NCBI RefSeq assembly: GCF_009184865.1
Contig: NZ_CP045096.1
Span: 4,278,001 to 4,342,000, forward strand
Length of the DNA stretch: 64,000 bases
Direction: 5' to 3'
From: Streptomyces phaeolivaceus
GTDB taxonomy: Bacteria > Actinomycetota > Actinomycetes > Streptomycetales > Streptomycetaceae
A program made the position numbers and the translations under genes. Every line of letters starts with the position of its first letter. Position 1 is the first letter of the stretch. Below are positions 51,647 through 59,967 of this stretch, piece after piece. The notes beneath the pieces were generated by a model. The model was not told where the DNA came from. It was given only the letters and a program-made list of their open reading frames with translations, and did no database searches.

Positions 51647-51736
51647 CGGGCCCCGATCGGGACCGCTTCCGGCAGATCCGCCGCCTGTCACGGGCGGACT
51701 GCAACATTCACGTCATTCTTGATTCTTGGAGGTCTG

Positions 51737-52114
51737 ATGAAGCCCGTCATCCGTAAGGTCGCAAGCTTCGCGGGGGTGAGCCTGGCCGTCGCGGTCATGG
51801 CCATGAGCGGTGCGTCCGCGGCCCACGCGGAGTCCCCCACCCAGGGCTGCCCCTACCCCTACGTCTGCTTCTACGTGGACAACGGGGCCCTGATCGCGGG
51901 CAATCCGCTCTCGAAGTACAAGGACGTCACCAGTGGCTATCAGGCGGTCACGCCCCGGCCGCACTACGGGGTCCTGAACACCCGGAACGACGACGTGGTG
52001 CACCTGCGGCTCCAGAGCGGGGGCTCGATCTGCCTCGGGCCGAACACCCAGACCGTGTTCAGCAGTTCCTACATCGTCAACGGGATACGGATATCCAGCA
52101 GTTCCAGGTGCTGA
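51737..52114 (+). CDS. Small secreted Cys-containing protein (peptidase-inhibitor I36-like)
   Basis: 125 residues with signal peptide MKPVIRKVASFAGVSLAVAV and a cleavage site near AHAE. The mature part starts SPTQGCPYPYVCFYVDNGAL and has Cys residues at CPYPYVC, SICLG and the C-terminus. The short beta-rich domain with a GCPYPYVCFY start resembles I36/beta-gamma-crystallin-like inhibitors. The ATG follows TTGGAGGTCTG. It is transcribed in the same direction as the preceding secreted protein. Confidence 0.8.
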   Translation: MKPVIRKVASFAGVSLAVAVMAMSGASAAHAESPTQGCPYPYVCFYVDNGALIAGNPLSKYKDVTSGYQAVTPRPHYGVLNTRNDDVVHLRLQSGGSICLGPNTQTVFSSSYIVNGIRISSSSRC

Positions 52115-52219
52115 ATGCGCGGGAATGCCGGGCGGGTGGCGCGCGTGATCGCGTCCGCCGTCCGCCGGGCGCCGGGCGGCCCCGGTGGTCTCGTCGTGTT
52201 GCCTCGTCGAGTTGCCTCG

Positions 52220-53677
52220 TCAGGCGCCGTCGCCGGTTTCCCCCTCCTCGTAGACGGTGGTCATGGGCACCCAGCCGGCGGGGTCGCGGTACCAGTAGTG
52301 CGGTAGGCCCTTGATGTCGGTGGTACGGAACGGGCGGCCGTGGTCGTCGATGCGTACCGTGCCGGTCCGGCCCTGTGAGGACCAGTCGAGTTCCACGTAC
52401 CAGTCGCAGGTGCAGGAATCGGTGCGCGCGGAGAGCAGCAGGACCTCCGGCTCCTGCAGCGACACCTGGTACGGGAAGTCGATCGCGGGGCTCGGCCTGT
52501 CCGTCTCGTTGCCGGGAATCGAACGGGCCAGGGGGCGGCGCGCGTCCAGGTCCACGGAGAAGTGGCGGGGGATGAGGATCGCGCCGCAGCCTTCGTACAT
52601 GGAGTACGCGATGCCTCGGCGGGCAGCGGGGGTCGTGCGGTCGACCACCCGTACATGCAGTGCCTCCAGGACGACGGCTGCGGAGCCGCGTCCCTGCACC
52701 GAGATCCGCAGATGGGTGGTGCGCCCGTGCACCGCCCCCAGGGACGAGGCCCAGGCCGCCGCGTCCTGTGGGGCCGGGGGCGGCGGGACCTGCTGCGGTG
52801 GCTTGGCTACGACGTAGTCGTGGTCGCATTCGGGTCGCCAGATGTGGGAGTTGGCCGTCCAGGTGAGTGGGGCCGTCGGGGGCGCCCCTGTGTCTGCGCT
52901 CTCCCTGTTCTCCTGCTGGCTGGCACCGCCCGTGAGCGATGCCGAGGGCTTTGGTGTGGTGCGGTCCGAGGCCGATGATTCGCCGCCGGTGGAGGGGGTG
53001 CCCGCAGAGGGGGATCCGGCGGAGGGGTGCGGGCTGTCGCCGTTGTGTGTGGGCGATGCCGAGGGGCCTGGTGCGGTGCGGGCTGAGGCCGTCGACTCGC
53101 CGTCGCCCGAGGGGGGTCCGGCAGCGGATGCGGTCAGGCCGGTGAGTGCGACGGCGAGCGAGGCCGCCAGTGTTATCGATCGCATGAGCCGTCGTCGGGG
53201 ACGGATGGGGAGAGGGACGGCGAGGGGGACGGGAAGGGGGAGGGGTAGGGGGAGGGGTCCAGTTGTGGGGGCGTGCGGCGTGGTCGAGGGGCTGCTGTGG
53301 GTCTCGGGTGCGGCCGATGGCGCGGTGGTGCTCGTGGTGCACGTGGTGCTCGTGGTGTCGTGGGGCTTCGGTGCCCGGCGGGCGGCGGATGGGCGGGTTC
53401 GTTGACGTGCCGCGACTGCCAGGATCCATCGGCGGTGCAACTCCACGCGCTCCTCGGGGGAGGCTCCGCAGAGCGCGGCGAACCGCTCGATCCCGGTGAA
53501 GTCGAGGGGAACCGCCTCGCCGACGCAGTAACGGTGCAGCGTGGAGGCATGCATGTTCAGGCGGCGGGCCAGCGCCGCGTAGCTGCGGTCCGTTCGCTCC
53601 TTCAGACGCGTCAGCAGCAACGCGAACTCCGCTACATCGTCGTGGATTTCATCCATGTGGCCCGTACTCGCATCCAT
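52220..53677 (-). CDS. XRE-family HTH protein with Pro-rich linker and one TM segment
   Basis: The 485 residues have an N-terminal Cro/C1-type HTH (about 12-75; EFALLLTRLKERTDRSYAAL, ARRLNMHASTLHRYC), a Thr/Pro/Ser-rich stretch with PLPLPLPLPVPLAVPLP, a TM helix (MRSITLAASLAVALTGLTAS), a second Pro/Ser linker, and an extracellular beta-rich domain with paired Cys (ECDHD, EGCGA, DSCTCDW). This one-pass layout recurs in Streptomyces as probable transmembrane regulators. The start may be 21 bases later at MDEIHDD. Confidence 0.85.
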   Translation of the reverse strand: MDASTGHMDEIHDDVAEFALLLTRLKERTDRSYAALARRLNMHASTLHRYCVGEAVPLDFTGIERFAALCGASPEERVELHRRWILAVAARQRTRPSAARRAPKPHDTTSTTCTTSTTAPSAAPETHSSPSTTPHAPTTGPLPLPLPLPVPLAVPLPIRPRRRLMRSITLAASLAVALTGLTASAAGPPSGDGESTASARTAPGPSASPTHNGDSPHPSAGSPSAGTPSTGGESSASDRTTPKPSASLTGGASQQENRESADTGAPPTAPLTWTANSHIWRPECDHDYVVAKPPQQVPPPPAPQDAAAWASSLGAVHGRTTHLRISVQGRGSAAVVLEALHVRVVDRTTPAARRGIAYSMYEGCGAILIPRHFSVDLDARRPLARSIPGNETDRPSPAIDFPYQVSLQEPEVLLLSARTDSCTCDWYVELDWSSQGRTGTVRIDDHGRPFRTTDIKGLPHYWYRDPAGWVPMTTVYEEGETGDGA

Positions 53678-53811
53678 CTGTCGGCCTGTGCGGTCATGTC
53701 CCGATCCGGGACGGCGTCACAGGTGCTCCCCGTACCTGTACGTCAATACGGCTGTGACGGTTTCGGGGTTGCGTCGTCCCGCTCTTTTCCTCGCTCCTCA
53801 ACTGCGGCTGG

Positions 53812-54231
53812 TCAGGCGGGTATCCAGTCGGGCCACGGTGGTGGGACGTTACTCGCGGGGCAGAGGCCGGAGTCGCCGGGATAGCCGTCCAGCGTTCCTC
53901 GGGTCGCGAAGAACCACCATGCCGACCACACCGTCGCGACGATCACCAGCAGTGTCGGCAGTGAGCGGCGGATCGCCGTCGGCATGCGAGGCGGCAGAAG
54001 CGTCAGGCGTCGGCCGATGGCCCGGGACGCGAGGCCGACGAGTGCTTCGGCTCCCACGACGAGAGGGAGCAGGAAGTTGAGTTCGAAGCGTCCGCCCGCG
54101 TCGTAACCCGCGTCGCAGTAGGCGCGCGCCCAGACGGTCAGCGACCAGGCGACGCAGCCCATGACGGCTCCGAACAACGCTGAGCCCGCCCAGGGGAGAC
54201 AGGAAGGGGATCCCGGCTCGGCTGTGTGCAT
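53812..54231 (-). CDS. Small multi-pass membrane protein
   Basis: 139 residues beginning MHTAEPGSPSCLPW, with TM segments GSALFGAVMGCVAWSLTVWA, NFLLPLVVGAEALVGLAS and TLLVIVATVWSAWWFFAT. No family was recognised. No clear RBS precedes the chosen ATG, and in-frame starts exist slightly upstream. Confidence 0.65.
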   Translation of the reverse strand: MHTAEPGSPSCLPWAGSALFGAVMGCVAWSLTVWARAYCDAGYDAGGRFELNFLLPLVVGAEALVGLASRAIGRRLTLLPPRMPTAIRRSLPTLLVIVATVWSAWWFFATRGTLDGYPGDSGLCPASNVPPPWPDWIPA

Positions 54232-54384
54232 GACATGACACGACATCGAACGCACGGTTCACGGTTCCGAGAAGGGCGGGACGGGACCCGGGGGGGGGAG
54301 GGCGAGGGTCGCGCGGTGTGCGACGGCGAGCGGAACGTCGCGGACCGGCGGCCGGGCGCCATCGACCCGTCATCGGGGGCGCCG

Positions 54385-55422
54385 TCAATGGGGATTGGTG
54401 GTCAGGGCCTCGATCAGTTGGCGGGCTCGGGTCCGGTCGGTCAGGAGGGAGTCGAGCAGGGGGCCGGTGCCCTGGTCGGGCCAGGGGTCGTCGGTGGGGG
54501 CGGGCGGGTCTGTCGTGGGGCGGGCTGTCGCCGCGTCGAGGTATTGCTTGAGGGGGCGGGGGTCGGGCTTCAGGGGGATGCGGGCGGCGGTCAGGGCCCG
54601 GTGGACCGTGGCGTGGTCCAGGCCCAGGTGGGTCAGGCGTTCGCCGCCCGTGTAGCGGAGGTCGGGGGTGGGGGCGTTCTCCGCCGCCAGGTGCGGGTAG
54701 CGGAGCGCGACCTCGTGGGTGGCCAGGATCGCCAGGAGGAGGTGTTCCGTGCCGGCCGTGCGGTGGCCGAGGCGGCGGGCCTGTTCATGGGTCTCCAGGG
54801 CGGCCCACCACGCGGGCCTCGACGCCCAGTTGACGCCGGAGGCCTTGACCAGCCATCGCTTCCAGAAGGGCAGGTGGCGGTAGTGGGTGCGGCCGAGGAG
54901 TATGTCGCGGGTGGGGTGGAGGAGCGGGGGCAGGCCGTCCTTCCGGGTGGCGCGGGCGGCGTCGAGGTGGGTCCGTACGTCCTCCGGTGCGATGCCGCAG
55001 GCGTTCAGCAGCTCCATCGCGTGGTTGTCCTCCGCCAGCAGCGCGCGCAGCAGATGAACCGCGCCGAACTTCGCGGCCCCCTCGTGTCCCGCCTGCCCCA
55101 TCGCCGCGGTCAGCGCCCTGGCCGCGGCGCCCGTGAAGCGGTCGCTTCCGTCCTCCCCCAGCACCTCCCGGACGCCGACGGTCGCCTCGGTGTCGTCCGC
55201 ACCGCTCCACTCGGCACCCCGGGCCCTTCTGTCCCGTAATACCGCCAACAGCGTGGTCCGCGTGGCCCCTTCGCGTTCGAGGGCTTCGCGGGCGGGCCCC
55301 TTGGACGTGGTGATGCCTGCGAGCAGGTGCTCGGTGCCGATGGCGTCTCCGTCGGCCCTCGCGCCCCGCGCCGCCCCCAGCACGCCCACGGTGTTCCAGT
55401 CAGGCTCCTTGATCGCTTCCAT
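54385..55422 (-). CDS. Clp N-terminal domain protein
   Basis: The 345-residue protein starts at MEAIKEPDWN after GGGAAGG. It contains two Clp-N repeat regions, each with the GTEHLL signature: IGTEHLLAGITTSKGPAREA with FGAVHLLRALLAEDNHAMEL, and later RTAGTEHLLLAILATHEVAL. No AAA+ ATPase domain follows. Such stand-alone Clp-N proteins may be adaptors or decoys for ClpC. The C-terminus is Pro/Asp-rich. Confidence 0.88.
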   Translation of the reverse strand: MEAIKEPDWNTVGVLGAARGARADGDAIGTEHLLAGITTSKGPAREALEREGATRTTLLAVLRDRRARGAEWSGADDTEATVGVREVLGEDGSDRFTGAAARALTAAMGQAGHEGAAKFGAVHLLRALLAEDNHAMELLNACGIAPEDVRTHLDAARATRKDGLPPLLHPTRDILLGRTHYRHLPFWKRWLVKASGVNWASRPAWWAALETHEQARRLGHRTAGTEHLLLAILATHEVALRYPHLAAENAPTPDLRYTGGERLTHLGLDHATVHRALTAARIPLKPDPRPLKQYLDAATARPTTDPPAPTDDPWPDQGTGPLLDSLLTDRTRARQLIEALTTNPH

Positions 55423-55557
55423 GCTGCCTTCCCTCATCCATCCGTCCTGCCGGTCCTGACAGACAGCCTTCCGGACCGGGGGCGTAGACCGCATCGCTCC
55501 GCAGAGGGACCCTCTTCTGCCTCTCAGGTTGCAGTCGACTCGACCGAGGGATCGTCA

Positions 55558-55656
55558 GCGAGGGGTAGTAAGTGAGGGGTAGTAAGCGAGGGGTAGTAAG
55601 CGGCAGTCATCGAGGGATGGTCACCCAGGTGCGGTCACCCAGGCACGGTCACCCAG
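55558..55656 (+). repeat. Two adjacent short tandem repeats
   Basis: GAGGGGTAGTAAG-type units occur three times (about 55558-55600), then GGTCACCCAGG-type units three times (about 55619-55656). They lie between the divergent-end genes Clp-N and HxlR, in non-coding DNA. Confidence 0.75.
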
Positions 55657-55669
55657 GGGTGGGCGTCGC

Positions 55670-56101
55670 TCAGGCGCGGCCCTTCGCCGAGTCGTAGTCC
55701 CGCCGGGCCTGCGCCACCTCGTCCATCCGGTCGTTGGTCCACAGGGCCAGCGCGCGGATCTGATCGGCCGCCTCACGGCCCAGGTCCGTCAGGGAGTAGT
55801 CGACGTGGGGCGGGACCACCGGCTTGGCGTCGCGGTCGACGAGGCCGTCCCGCTCCAGGCTCTGCAGGGTCTGACCGAGCATCTTCTCGCTGACCGGGCC
55901 GACGGGCGTGATGGAGCGGCGCAGTTCGGCGAAGCGGTGCGGGCGCTCCAGCAGCCGGATCAGTACGAGGACGCCCCAGCGGCTGGTGACGTGCTCCATG
56001 GTCAGCCGCTGGGGACACAGGGCCTTGGGGCCGGGGCCGGGGCCGGAGTCAGGGCCGCGCCCGCCGGCCGCCGTGTCGTCCCTCTCGGTGCTCGCCGCCA
56101 T
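55670..56101 (-). CDS. HxlR-family transcriptional regulator
   Basis: The 143-residue protein starts at MAASTERDD. The HxlR winged helix spans about 30-125: LCPQRLTMEHVTSRWGVLVL, RPHRFAELRRSITPVGPVSE, MLGQTLQSLERDGLVDRDAK and PPHVDYSLTDLGREAADQIR. It is divergent from the NAD(P)-binding protein gene, a standard arrangement in which HxlR represses the reductase. A palindromic site lies 10 bp from its start codon. Confidence 0.93.
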   Translation of the reverse strand: MAASTERDDTAAGGRGPDSGPGPGPKALCPQRLTMEHVTSRWGVLVLIRLLERPHRFAELRRSITPVGPVSEKMLGQTLQSLERDGLVDRDAKPVVPPHVDYSLTDLGREAADQIRALALWTNDRMDEVAQARRDYDSAKGRA

Positions 56102-56110
56102 GTCGGCACC

Positions 56111-56124
56111 GTACTTCAAAGTAC
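56111..56124. promoter_or_regulatory. HxlR operator candidate
   Basis: GTACTTCAAAGTAC is a perfect 6-2-6 palindrome between the two divergent genes, with a further GTACGTAC overlapping its right arm. HxlR proteins typically bind GTAC-type palindromes in such gaps. Confidence 0.75.
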
Positions 56125-56230
56125 GTACTCACGCAGAGTGACCGTAGCTCCTAGGGTGGGGCGGAGAACCATTCACGCGGTTCACCGCTTTCATCCCACT
56201 TATTCCTCTTCACCAGGAGTTGTCAGCATC

Positions 56231-57304
56231 ATGCGCATTGTCGTGACCGGAGCCGCCGGGCATCTCGGCCGTCTTGTCGTCCAGGGCCTGCTGGAGCGGG
56301 TTCCGGCCGACGGGATCATCGCTGTCGTGCGGAGCGAGGAGAAGGGGGTCGGCCTCGAAGCCCTCGGTGTGCGGATCGCGGTCGCCGACTACAACGTGCC
56401 CGAGACCTTCGAGGGCCTCTTCGCGGCCGGTGACAAGGTCCTGTTGATCTCCAGCAGTGAGATGGGGCGGGACCGCGTGGCGCAGCACAAGGTCGTCGTC
56501 GACGCCGCCCGGACCTCCGGGGTCGCGCTCCTCGCCTACACCAGCGCCGCCGGCACCCATGAGACCCCGCTCGCCGAAGCGCATCGCGGGACGGAGAAGG
56601 TGCTGGTGGAGTCCGGGCTGCCGTACGTCCTGCTGCGCAACAACTGGTACAGCGAGATATTCGTCGACGGGCTGGACCGGGTGGTCGAGCACGGTGTTCT
56701 CGTCCGGGCCGCCGGAGAGGGCCGTATCGCGTCCGCGACCCGTGCCGACTACGCGGCCGGGGCCGTCGCCGTGCTCACCGGCACGGGGCATGAGAACCGG
56801 GCGTACGAGCTGAGCGGGGACCGTGCCTGGAGCTTCGCCGAGTTCGCGGCCGAGCTGGGCGGGCAGACCGGCCGGGAGATCGTCTACACGCCGGTCGAGG
56901 TCGAGGCGTACGTCGATCTGTTGACCGGTGCGGGGATGCCCGCGCTGTACGCCGAGATCCTCGCGGGCGCGGAGGCGTCGTTCGCGAAGGGCGAGTTGGC
57001 CGGAGCGAACGGAGACCTGGCCCGGCTGATCGGGCGTCCGACGACACCGATCGCCGACACGATCGCAGCGGCGCTCCGTCGTGACGAAGCGGGCGGTCGT
57101 CGGGGGATGGCGGGACGGGCTCAGGACCGTCGGTGGGATAACCGCCGGGCTGCTCATCTGGGGTGTGCTCACGGTGGCCGGACTCGCGGCCGTGCTGGCG
57201 GCGTCCTCCACCGCCTACACCGTCGTCAAGCTGGTGGGAGCCGCCTATCTCGTCGCCCTCGGCGTGCAGTCGCTGCTCAGCAGCCGGCGGAAGCACGGCG
57301 GTGA
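56231..57304 (+). CDS. NmrA/QorB-like NAD(P)-binding protein with run-on C-terminus
   Basis: The protein starts MRIVVTGAAGHLGRLVVQGL (GxxGxxG Rossmann loop) and shows VLLISSSEMGRDRVAQHKVV, LAYTSAAGTHETPLAEAHR, YVLLRNNWYSEIF and ELSGDRAWSFAEFAAELGGQ. Family members are about 285 residues and end near LIGRPTTPIADTIAAAL. Here the frame continues for another 70 residues into DNA that in a different frame encodes LysE, so the native stop was lost in a deletion. The core domain is complete. It probably binds NADPH and reduces quinones or senses redox state. Controlled by the HxlR gene opposite. Confidence 0.88.
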   Translation: MRIVVTGAAGHLGRLVVQGLLERVPADGIIAVVRSEEKGVGLEALGVRIAVADYNVPETFEGLFAAGDKVLLISSSEMGRDRVAQHKVVVDAARTSGVALLAYTSAAGTHETPLAEAHRGTEKVLVESGLPYVLLRNNWYSEIFVDGLDRVVEHGVLVRAAGEGRIASATRADYAAGAVAVLTGTGHENRAYELSGDRAWSFAEFAAELGGQTGREIVYTPVEVEAYVDLLTGAGMPALYAEILAGAEASFAKGELAGANGDLARLIGRPTTPIADTIAAALRRDEAGGRRGMAGRAQDRRWDNRRAAHLGCAHGGRTRGRAGGVLHRLHRRQAGGSRLSRRPRRAVAAQQPAEARR

Positions 57305-57668
57305 GGGCGGGACGGACGTGCCCACGTCGGCGCCCGCATCCGCGCCCGCGTCCACGCCGGCGTCCGCGCCGGCCGGGAATCCTTGGCGGACAGGGCTGGT
57401 CACCAACGTCTTCAACCCCAAGATCGCCGTCTTCTACACCGGTCTGCTGCCCACGCTCGCGCCCACCGGCCCGTCCCCCGAGGCCGGGATGGCGCTCCTC
57501 GTGCTGCTGCACGCCGGGCTTACCCTCGTCTGGCTCGGTGGCTACGTGATGCTGCTGGCCAGGGCTCGTGGGTTCTTCGAGAGGCCCGCCGTGCGCAGGG
57601 CCATGGACCGGGTGACCGGGGTCGTCCTGATCGGGTTCGGCATCAAGGTCGCCGTCACACAGCCCTGA
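57081..57668 (+). pseudogene. 5'-truncated LysE-family exporter
   Basis: 195 residues from GTG: GGWRDGLRTVGGITAGLLIW, VLAASSTAYTVVKLVGAAYL, NPWRTGLVTNVFNPKIAVFY and RAMDRVTGVVLIGFGIKVAV match RhtB/LysE exporters. The usual first TM helix with its PGP motif (about 30 residues) is absent, and the start falls inside the SDR frame. A Pro/Ala repeat (SAPASAPASTPASAPA) lengthens the middle loop. Probably non-functional. Confidence 0.75.
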
Positions 57669-57787
57669 CGGTCCGCCGTACGCGAGTGTCCTGCGCCTCA
57701 CCGTCACGATCCAGCCACACAGTCTCCAAAAAATCGCTCGCGTACGGGATGATTCACCCTTCAACTGCACCATCGCGGGGGGGGAAC

Positions 57788-58510
57788 ATGAGCCACGACA
57801 TCACGCCACCGCCCATGCCGGGCTACGGGCCGCCGATGCCGCCACAGCAGCCGAAGCCACCGGGCGGGAACCGGACGAACCTGATCATCGTGGGCTGTGC
57901 CGTCGCCGTCGTCGCGAGTGTCATCGGCACGGGCATCGTCGTGACGAACGACGGCGACGGGACGGCCTCGCCCGCGCCGACGGTCACCGTCACGAAGACC
58001 GTCGCGGCCGAGGACGCCGACACCACCGGCGACGACGGCGAGGGCGAGGGCGAGGGCGAGGGCAGCCAGGGGACCGAGGACTCCTCCGGCGACGCGAGCG
58101 ACACCGCCTCCGACGACGACGGGGTCTTCGCGCTCGACGACACGGTGATCTACGACAGTGATGTCGAGGTCTCGCTCTCCGGGTTCGACCGTGGGGTGTC
58201 CAGCGACTACGCGGCGCCGGAGAACACGCCGTACGCGAAGTTCACGATCAAGATCGTCAACGGGTCGGACGCCACGGTCGACGCCAACGAGATGACCGTC
58301 GACTGCGCCTACGGCGACGAGGGCAAGGAGGGCGAGGCGATCTACGACGACGGGCTCGACGGGCTCCCCGAGACCCGTATCCTCGCGGGACGCTCCCTCA
58401 CCGTTCCCTGGGCCTGCGAACTTCCCAAGGACGAAACGTTCCTCCAGGTCGAGGTCTCCCCCGACTACGACTCCGAGGAAGCGGTCTTCACCGGTGAAGT
58501 GAAGAAGTAG
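57788..58510 (+). CDS. Membrane-anchored extracellular protein (DUF4352-like)
   Basis: 240 residues: a Pro-rich cytosolic N-terminus (PPPMPGYGPPMPPQQPKPPG), one TM helix (NLIIVGCAVAVVASVIGTGI), a Thr/Asp/Glu linker with GEGEGEGEG, then a beta-rich domain (YAKFTIKIVNGSDATVDANE) with two Cys (VDCAYGD, WACELP). This order is that of DUF4352-type proteins. No catalytic motif is seen. Function unknown. Confidence 0.8.
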   Translation: MSHDITPPPMPGYGPPMPPQQPKPPGGNRTNLIIVGCAVAVVASVIGTGIVVTNDGDGTASPAPTVTVTKTVAAEDADTTGDDGEGEGEGEGSQGTEDSSGDASDTASDDDGVFALDDTVIYDSDVEVSLSGFDRGVSSDYAAPENTPYAKFTIKIVNGSDATVDANEMTVDCAYGDEGKEGEAIYDDGLDGLPETRILAGRSLTVPWACELPKDETFLQVEVSPDYDSEEAVFTGEVKK

Positions 58511-58586
58511 GCGAAGAAGCAAGAGGCCGGCACGGACGGGCACACTGGATGGCAGTGCGTCGATAGACAGCCCCGGGAAGGATCAG

Positions 58587-58880
58587 ATGTTCATCATCTT
58601 CGGCACCAAGGGATACCTGTACCAGCTCGCGATACTGACGCTGGTGTGCGGGCAGTGCGGGAACCCCGCCGCGCACACGCTCAGGAAGCGGGTCACGAAG
58701 TTCACGCTGTTCTTCGTGCCGCTGATCCCGATCTCGACCAAGTACCAGACGCAGTGCACCTTCTGCGGCGCCGAGCAGAAGATCGACGCCGAGCAGGCCG
58801 AACGGCTCCAGGCGCAGAACGCGGGCGTCCACGGCGGCCAGTCGCACGGCCAGCCCCAGCAGCAGCCGTACCAGTCATGA
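58587..58880 (+). CDS. Zinc-ribbon family protein
   Basis: 97 residues: MFIIFGTKGYLYQLAILTLV, then CGQCGNPAAH and CTFCGAEQK, a four-Cys zinc ribbon split by a hydrophobic segment (KFTLFFVPLIPISTKYQTQ). The C-terminus is Gln/His-rich. Such proteins are common small zinc-ribbon proteins of unknown role in actinobacteria. Confidence 0.82.
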   Translation: MFIIFGTKGYLYQLAILTLVCGQCGNPAAHTLRKRVTKFTLFFVPLIPISTKYQTQCTFCGAEQKIDAEQAERLQAQNAGVHGGQSHGQPQQQPYQS

Positions 58881-58932
58881 GGGCTTGGCGGCCATCAGGC
58901 CGTACCGGTCATGAGTCCGTACCGGTCATGAG
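58866..58932 (+). repeat. Three copies of CCGTACCRGTCATGAG
   Basis: 16-bp direct repeats at 58866-58881, 58900-58915 and 58917-58932; the first includes the stop codon of the zinc-ribbon gene. Confidence 0.8.
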
Positions 58933-59040
58933 AACGGGCTGAGGCCTCCCGCTGTGGGGAAGCTGTGAGTTCGCTGATTCTCATTCTTCCCTCAGTACTC
59001 GCTCAGCGTCGCCCCAGAAGCGGCCTCGACAGTCGCTGCC

Positions 59041-59967
59041 ATGAACGAAATGAACGCGGGAGGCGTCCGGCGGCGCTCGGTCGAGATCGTCGTGCCGGTG
59101 TACAACGAGGCGCACGTCCTCGCCGGCAGCATCGGCCGTCTCCACGCATACCTCGAAGCGTCCTTCCCGTTCCCGTTCCGGATCACGATCGCCGACAACG
59201 CGAGCACGGACACCACCTGGGAGACGGCCCGCGCCCTGGCCGACCGGCTCCCGCACGTCCACGCCGTCCACCTCGACCGGAAGGGGCGGGGGCGCGCGCT
59301 CAAGCACGTGTGGAGCCGGTCCACCGCCGATGTCGTCGCCTACATGGACGTCGACCTCTCGACCGGCCTCGAAGGGTTTCTGCCGCTGGTCGCGCCGCTG
59401 CTCTCCGGCCACAGCGACCTCGCGATCGGCAGCCGGCTGCACCGGCAGGCCGATGTGATCCGCGGCGCCAAGCGTGAGTTCGTCTCCCGCTCCTACAACC
59501 TGCTGCTGAGGCTCGGCCTCGCCGCGCGCTTCTCCGACGCGCAGTGCGGCTTCAAGGCGGTACGCGCCGACGTCTTCCGGGCGCTCGCCCCGCGCATCGA
59601 GGACACCGCCTGGTTCTTCGACACCGAACTCCTCGTGCTGGCCCAGCGCAACGGGCTCCGCATCCACGAGGTCCCCGTCGACTGGGTCGACGGCCCCGAC
59701 AGCCGCGTCGACTTCGTCCGTACGGCCGTCGACGACCTCAGGGGCATGGGGCGCATGCTCCGCGCGACCGCCGCACGCCGGGTGCGCGTGGCCGACGTAC
59801 CGCACCGGGCGCGCCGTTCCTGGGTCCCGGCCGACTCCGAAGCCCGTACGGCCGACTCCGAAGCCCATACGGCCGCCCGTCCTCGTACGGCCGCCACCGC
59901 CCCCTCTTCCTTCCCACAGCTCCCCCAACTCCCCGGAAACCTCAAGGACATGGAGTACGCGTCATGA
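59041..59967 (+). CDS. GT2-family glycosyltransferase (dolichyl-phosphate-sugar synthase-like)
   Basis: 308 residues: EIVVPVYNEAHVLAGSIGRL, ITIADNASTDTTWETARALA, the DxD-containing VVAYMDVDLSTGLEGFLPLV, SDLAIGSRLHRQADVIRGAK and FSDAQCGFKAVRADVF. It transfers a sugar from a nucleotide to a polyprenyl phosphate, making a lipid donor for the membrane GT39 protein encoded next. Stop and next start overlap (ATGA). The C-terminus has a repeated SEA(R/H)TA segment. Confidence 0.92.
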   Translation: MNEMNAGGVRRRSVEIVVPVYNEAHVLAGSIGRLHAYLEASFPFPFRITIADNASTDTTWETARALADRLPHVHAVHLDRKGRGRALKHVWSRSTADVVAYMDVDLSTGLEGFLPLVAPLLSGHSDLAIGSRLHRQADVIRGAKREFVSRSYNLLLRLGLAARFSDAQCGFKAVRADVFRALAPRIEDTAWFFDTELLVLAQRNGLRIHEVPVDWVDGPDSRVDFVRTAVDDLRGMGRMLRATAARRVRVADVPHRARRSWVPADSEARTADSEAHTAARPRTAATAPSSFPQLPQLPGNLKDMEYAS

